The notes beneath the pieces were generated by a model. The model did no database searches. It saw only the letters and a list, made by a program, of their open reading frames with translations, and was not told where the DNA came from. A DNA stretch of 64,000 nucleotides from NCBI GenBank assembly GCA_023333565.1, contig JAJKFH010001164.1, positions 558,001 to 622,000 on the forward strand, written 5' to 3'. This document shows positions 58,770 to 64,000 of the stretch, one piece after another. This stretch comes from Puffinus mauretanicus (Eukaryota > Chordata > Aves > Procellariiformes > Procellariidae). Position 1 is the first letter of the stretch, and the number at the start of each line of letters is the position of its first letter. The position numbers and the translations under genes are program-made.

Positions 58770-59830
58770 ATAGTGACATTTTGTTTTATTGATATCTTTC
58801 CATAGATGCAATGGATCAATTCACTATTGCTTCATCTGTGATGTATTCAATCCTACTGCATGTGTTTAAACATAGCACTACCCTAGATTTGTCTTCATGC
58901 TTCTTTTCTGGAAGTGTTTGGCTTTTGATTAGTTGCTTATAAGCAGCAATGGGATTTTCTTTCAAGTGATAAGCTAATGGTTTGGACTCCAAATGTATCC
59001 GCACACACATTCCCAAATCCTTCCACTGTGAGAATTGTACCTAATTAGAAAAAACGTTTTGTGGGGCTTTCTTCATTTACAACACAAATAATTTCTCCTT
59101 TCCCCTGGCAAAAGAGTATTCTCCCATGGCAAATACCCCCACCACAGGCAAGGAAAAGATTTTAGGAAGGACTGCATATATCAATTCAATGCTTAAAACC
59201 AAGAAACCAGGACAATTTTACCTTCTAGTTCTCTGTGGACCACAGGCAGTCACAGACTGTCTTGGAAACTTCTGCAACTCGCTCCAATTCAATGTTTCAG
59301 TCTGTGCACAGCATGAACAGTAGAAGAGAACGTTCAAACCCAGTAAGATACTATGCTAGTATTTGTAAGCAAGGGTCTTAGAAATGGCCTGGTCTTTTTG
59401 TTTCTGGGCTTGTGTTGTATTTCAACTACACTGCAAAAATTTAATAGTAATATAACATTGTTAAGATGAATTACATCTACATTTAGACATTAGGAAAATA
59501 TCAACAATATTAAAAAAAAAATTGGTGAAAATGCAGTTTATTTCTAAAGATAACCCTTAAGAATATTGTGAATTCAGCCCAGAGTTCAGCATTTAGTAAA
59601 TAGTTCAAAACCAAGCAAGCAAGCAAATAAAACTAACAGCAAAAAGGCAAGCTCATTGGTCTGCTGTCATTGTTGAATATAAAATAAATTTATAATTAGA
59701 GTAAACCAAAGAGTAGAATCTCCGAACTGTGGATTTTTTTTTTTAATTTCCAAAATCTCAAGATGACCATGTCTGGTCATGTCCTAAACTTTTCTTCTGT
59801 CAAATAAAATATCCCAAAGGCTTTCATTTT
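58770..59830 (+). other. MMRN2: MMRN2 3' UTR (inferred)
   Basis: AT-rich sequence after the TGA. AATAAA hexamers lie at 59626-59631, 59683-59688 and 59803-59808. The last is followed after about 30 nt by a T/GT-rich stretch typical of a cleavage-site downstream element. The extent is a guess between these. Confidence 0.5.
59803..59808 (+). terminator. MMRN2: MMRN2 candidate poly(A) signal AATAAA
   Basis: A canonical hexamer about 1.03 kb past the stop, followed by attattgtggtatttttcc near 59842-59860. Two other AATAAA hexamers lie upstream and another at about 60157, so site choice is uncertain. Confidence 0.4.
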
Positions 59831-61741
59831 AAAGAAGTTCAATTATTGTGGTATTTTTCCTTGTCTATCCTAATGTCTTGTAAAACAATACTAAAACAAT
59901 TAAATTTGCCAAATTGAAATGCATTTAGAAATTCCCAATATTTTTGCTAAAAGAGGTAAATTCTTATTATGTATTTTATGCCCTTTAAAGGTAGCATTTT
60001 TTAACTGAAATCTATCCTGCTGTTAAGGGGTTTTCCTCCCACCTAGCTGTATTCTAAGCAACACTAAACTACAAAATTATTAAAAAACACATCGGTACCA
60101 ATACACATTGCACTTAAGACAACAGTTGGACAAGCAGACAATATGTATCTTTTGAAATAAAGCTACAAAGCAGTTTCAGCTACTGACTTGCCGAGAAGAT
60201 TGTTATTCTCCATCCTGAAAAATCCAACACAGCAAATGACTAAAAATGATCTCCCATCTACTCCTCGCCAATACTGATTTTCACATGAGATTAACAGGCC
60301 AAGTCTCCCCATTTATCTACCACGGAGCCACATCTTGCACTGCTCTGCAGCAGGCAGCACAAAGTGCCTGCAAACTCAGTGTCATCTTCTGTCCCACAGA
60401 TTGCTCAAATATCTGAGGAAAGGAAGAGAAAAAAAATTTGAAGAGGTGAAATGTCAAAAAGGAAGAAGAGCATCAAATTGTAAGACTGGGTTCTTTTAGT
60501 ACAAAGCTACTATACTGGGGTGACCCAGACATTTTTACCAGTGGTCCTCCAATTATGGCTTTTGTGGTGGCAGCATTCTGCAGTGCCAAGCCAAATGTGC
60601 TGCCTAGGTCAGGGTAGCTCAAGGAACAGCCCACCGTCAGTGCACATCAATTCTGTAGCCACCAGCTAAATTCCACATTAAATACAGACAGGGGATATAT
60701 ATATTTAAAAACACTTTGCTTGTTTTTAAACCTTTGACAGAAAGCTTCAACTGTAACGAAAACCATACAGGTACTTGGAAAAGGACATGGTAGGCAGTAG
60801 ACAGGATAGCAGTTCATCCAGACAGGACTTTTAAAGGTTTGGCATCCTTGTGCTTACCAGAGTTTACTTTTGCTGAAGAATAAGCCAGGCAAGTTCAGAG
60901 ATCATCGACTCCAGAGTGAACACAATGTTAATATAAAGATATTTTCATATTTGTATTCTTCAAATATGTGCTTAAGTTAGCCACCTGCATATACAAAGAA
61001 GACATATTTGACTGGAACACTCATTTTTAGAATATGAGGCAAAAAATTACCAAAAGATAATGGGTTAAAACATTCTATTGGCTGCATAAGCCAGGAAGCC
61101 TGACTTGCTTCCAAGCGACAAGAGAAAAGATGATTAAGCTATTCGGTTGTGTTTTTCTAAAAAAAAGAAAAAAAAATCAATATGTCAGCTTTTTAATAAA
61201 CTTCCATCTAAACCACCTCTCAAATACAAGCAAACTATTTGACCACTGGTATAAACTTCTTTCAACCTCCCCAAACACTTTTTTTGTTGTTTACATTTTC
61301 TGGGGGGGTTGGTTTGTTGGTTATTTTGTAAGATTAACAGCTACATCACCATGACCTGCATTTTTAGGCAACAGACTAGAGGAAACCATTTTAATGAACA
61401 GACAGCAGACTCCAGATTAGGACCTAAAGAAAAGAAAAATTTGCCACAAAAATGGCAAGAGGACAAGGATGATTAATTGACAATTTAAAAAAAATAGCTA
61501 TTGGTTGGCTCAGGGGATTAAGAATAGGAGATTTTCCAACATGAAAAACAAACTGAAGCTGACAAGAGGCATTAGGAAAAGAGAGTTGTCTGTAAGAGTA
61601 GACAAGTTGCTTCCGTTTATCTCATAGCAGAACTAGACTAGCATGCCTGATGGCAGTTTCAGCCAAGAACCAATAGGCACAGAAACATGTATGATCAATC
61701 CAAGATATAGATATATATATTGTCAATCTGAGCCTCATATT

Positions 61742-61760
61742 AAAAAAAAAAAAAAAAAAA
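61742..61760. repeat. Poly-A tract
   Basis: A homopolymeric A run of about 19 nt with no recognised retroposon body. Confidence 0.75.
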
Positions 61761-62685
61761 GCTTCCAACTTCTCTTAGTACTTCCCAAAAATCCTGTAAT
61801 TGCCAGAAAACGTTGCCAATAGCTCAGGTTTCTGGATTTCCAGATCAAACCACTAAGCTTTATAAAAAGATAAAAAAAGCTGTGCATCTTAATGCCTTCG
61901 CATAATTATTTTGTTATTGAAACTTTTACTGCTTTATGAATGCCAGTATCTTATAGAGCTTTACATTTTAAAATTAAAGTCTCCTAATGCTTTTTTCTTT
62001 TCTACTACTAAGACGATCTCCTTCCTTTACTCAAAATGCAAGTACCCATTGTATATCAACAATTTTACTTTCTATAGATCCATCAATGCCTGAATTCTGC
62101 AATCAGACTCATCTGAACCCATTTCAGATATCCACATCAAGCCAGCCTCTGAAGTCCATGACTGTCACCCCTCATGAACCAGTTTCATGAGGTGGTCAAC
62201 CCAGAGTAGTGGTCCTCTCATGACTCAGATTCACCGCTGGTATTGACTTTACTACATTAACATCAGTGAGAAAGACTAAAGTATTTCGGGGAGAGGTAAA
62301 GATAAAGCTGCAGAAGGGATTAATGAAATTAATGGAATTAAATCTGATCCTTTATGAAATTAGTGATACTTCTGCAGTTTATTTAAAAGCTTGCGATTCA
62401 ATTCACCAACTGCTCAGTATGCTTTTTGGCTTGCACACAATACCTGTGGGGTTTTTAGACAGGTCACTGGATATGGCTGTTTCAGTTCTTAAATACTGAT
62501 GCAAGCTCATCAGTAACACATTTTTATACAGAGGTGAAAAATAACCATACACAAACATTTTGATATTTATTATTAGCAGGCAGTAGAATTTATTTTCATT
62601 TATCAAAACCCCCCAATTTTTTCAAAGGGATCTTCATATTTTTAGGATATAGCACCATCCTGTGGTCATTTCAAGAAGCAACATT

Positions 62686-62703
62686 GGGGGGGGGAGGGGG
62701 GGA
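62686..62703. repeat. G-rich run
   Basis: Nine G, one A, then further G runs before gaagaaag. A single tract of this kind is low-complexity and not a four-run quadruplex motif with loops. Confidence 0.7.
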
Positions 62704-64000
62704 AGAAAGTGCTCGTCAAATCAAAGACTGGTGCGAAAAGTTTCAGTTACCCACAATATTTTCATTATGTCCTCCTGTAAAGCTAATATAAAAATCCCAG
62801 TTTTCAATCCAACCATGATCAGTGTAATCAGTGAAGATATTCCACAAACTATACAATAGCCACAACCATAAGAAAAAGTTTACTTTGCCAAGATACTAAT
62901 CATAAGACCACCAAATCTTTGTGCAATGTAATTTCCTGGTATTACGTATTGAGGAAGAAAAGGTTTAAAACTACATACAGTCTAGTCTTCCACTGTACCT
63001 TCCACAACTCTAACGCAAGAATTTAACACTTGACTTTACAGGAAATAAAAAAAAAAAAGTGTTATAATTATCTTTATAATATACTAATAACAGTTTATAT
63101 GATGCTCAGATACCAAAAACTTTCTAGCTACTGTAAAAAACTATCTTTAAAGCTGAGATTATTCCAGATCAAAGGCAAAAATAAATAGAAATTGATCTTA
63201 CTTCTTCCTGCTTGCAAACTAAAAGTGAACTCTATGGAGAGTAGTGGTTAATACATTTCTGCAATGAGAAGATAAATTCTGACATTTTATAGAATTGTGT
63301 ACTCACAGATGAGATATCCCCTTGATTGGTCTTCATTTGCTTGAATCATAAAAAACAGAGTGAATTTAGCAAGCTATACAGAAGCACCTGCATAATTCTG
63401 TAACCAACAGCAAGTAAGTATATTAGCTCAAATCTCTTAATTTGGATATCACGACACAAAAAGAATGTTGTACACAGAGGGAATAAAAACCAATTACAGA
63501 ATCCCCCATACCGTTATTTTTTCTCTTTTTTACTTAAAGAGCTTGAGGAAAATTTATATGGATAAAACCAACATGTAGTGAAGCTTGCATATGCTCAAAT
63601 AAAAGAATTATTCAATTTTGACTTGCTTCTGACTTTGCTATAAGACAGGGATAAAAATCAGGAGAAGGAAACATTGGTTTTACTGTTGTGCCCAAATTTA
63701 GTCCAAGGAATACAAAGCCTGAACTTACAGAGCACCAAATAATTCTGAACACCATTGAACAGTAAAGGTCATTAACTACTTATTCAAAGACTGTGGGGGA
63801 AAAAAAACCATAAACAAGGTATTAAAAAGTAGGGAATTATTTAGTTATAGTATTATGATTTCCAAGTTACATTTTTAAGGCAAAATCTTATAGTAACAAA
63901 ACACATAACTAATGTGTACTAAAATAAGGTTATTTACTTAAAAATGATACATTGGACATAATCTGTGTACAGAACAAGCAATTCATGGTAAACTCAATAA

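Larger units (their letters stand above)
59831..64000. other. AT-rich region right of MMRN2, no coding sequence recognised
   Basis: It contains a poly-A run (about 61742-61760), a short TA tract (about 61706), a G-rich run (about 62686-62703) and many A/T stretches. Mammalian synteny places BMPR1A convergent here, so part could be its 3' UTR on the minus strand. No kinase-coding exon or convincing minus-strand poly(A) signal could be assigned. Confidence 0.5.

Noticed and set aside
59126..59323. 65-codon plus-strand frame after the MMRN2 stop
   Set aside because: It lies in the inferred 3' UTR, has no domain, and is within chance length.
59831..64000. BMPR1A coding exons expected by synteny
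   Set aside because: I looked for minus-strand kinase-tail sequence and found none. The gene is probably beyond the window or only its UTR is present.

Overview
This is vertebrate nuclear DNA, almost certainly from a bird. It has large introns with GT/AG splice sites, several poly-A/poly-T and AT-rich tracts, and a diverged CR1-type LINE 3' end (about 22980-23268), the dominant retroposon class in birds and reptiles. There are no operons, CRISPR arrays or prokaryotic signals. The species cannot be fixed from the sequence alone.

Three protein-coding genes can be reconstructed exon by exon, with every splice phase closing. (1) ADIRF (adipogenesis regulatory factor), minus strand, 4875 down to 1778: three tiny exons, 76 aa, behind a clear CCAAT plus TATA promoter. 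(2) SNCG (gamma-synuclein), minus strand, 29636 down to 13517: five coding exons, 132 aa, with a poly(A) signal near 13175. (3) MMRN2 (multimerin-2), plus strand, 37494 to 58769: seven coding exons, 1016 aa, with signal peptide, EMI domain, long glycosylated coiled-coil region and C-terminal C1q domain.

Layout: 1-1777 is the 3' side of ADIRF; 4876-13154 is ADIRF-SNCG intergenic DNA; 13155-29636 is SNCG, mostly intron; 29637-37493 separates the divergent SNCG and MMRN2 genes; 37494-58769 is MMRN2 with a 12.2 kb first intron; 58770-64000 is the MMRN2 3' UTR followed by AT-rich DNA. The order and orientation match the mammalian BMPR1A-MMRN2-SNCG-ADIRF block as I know it, so BMPR1A would be expected, convergent with MMRN2, to the right. 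None of its coding sequence is visible here.

The genes are neighbours by ancestry and do not form a pathway. SNCG encodes a membrane-binding synuclein, ADIRF a small amphipathic protein linked to adipocyte differentiation, and MMRN2 an endothelial extracellular-matrix glycoprotein. The most interesting points are: a possible alternative MMRN2 ending in which exon 6 reads through a weak donor into a hydrophobic tail followed by an intronic AATAAA; an 11-residue periodicity and shared early intron phases linking ADIRF and SNCG; and exon-like orphan segments on the minus strand, one of which would truncate gamma-synuclein before its tail.
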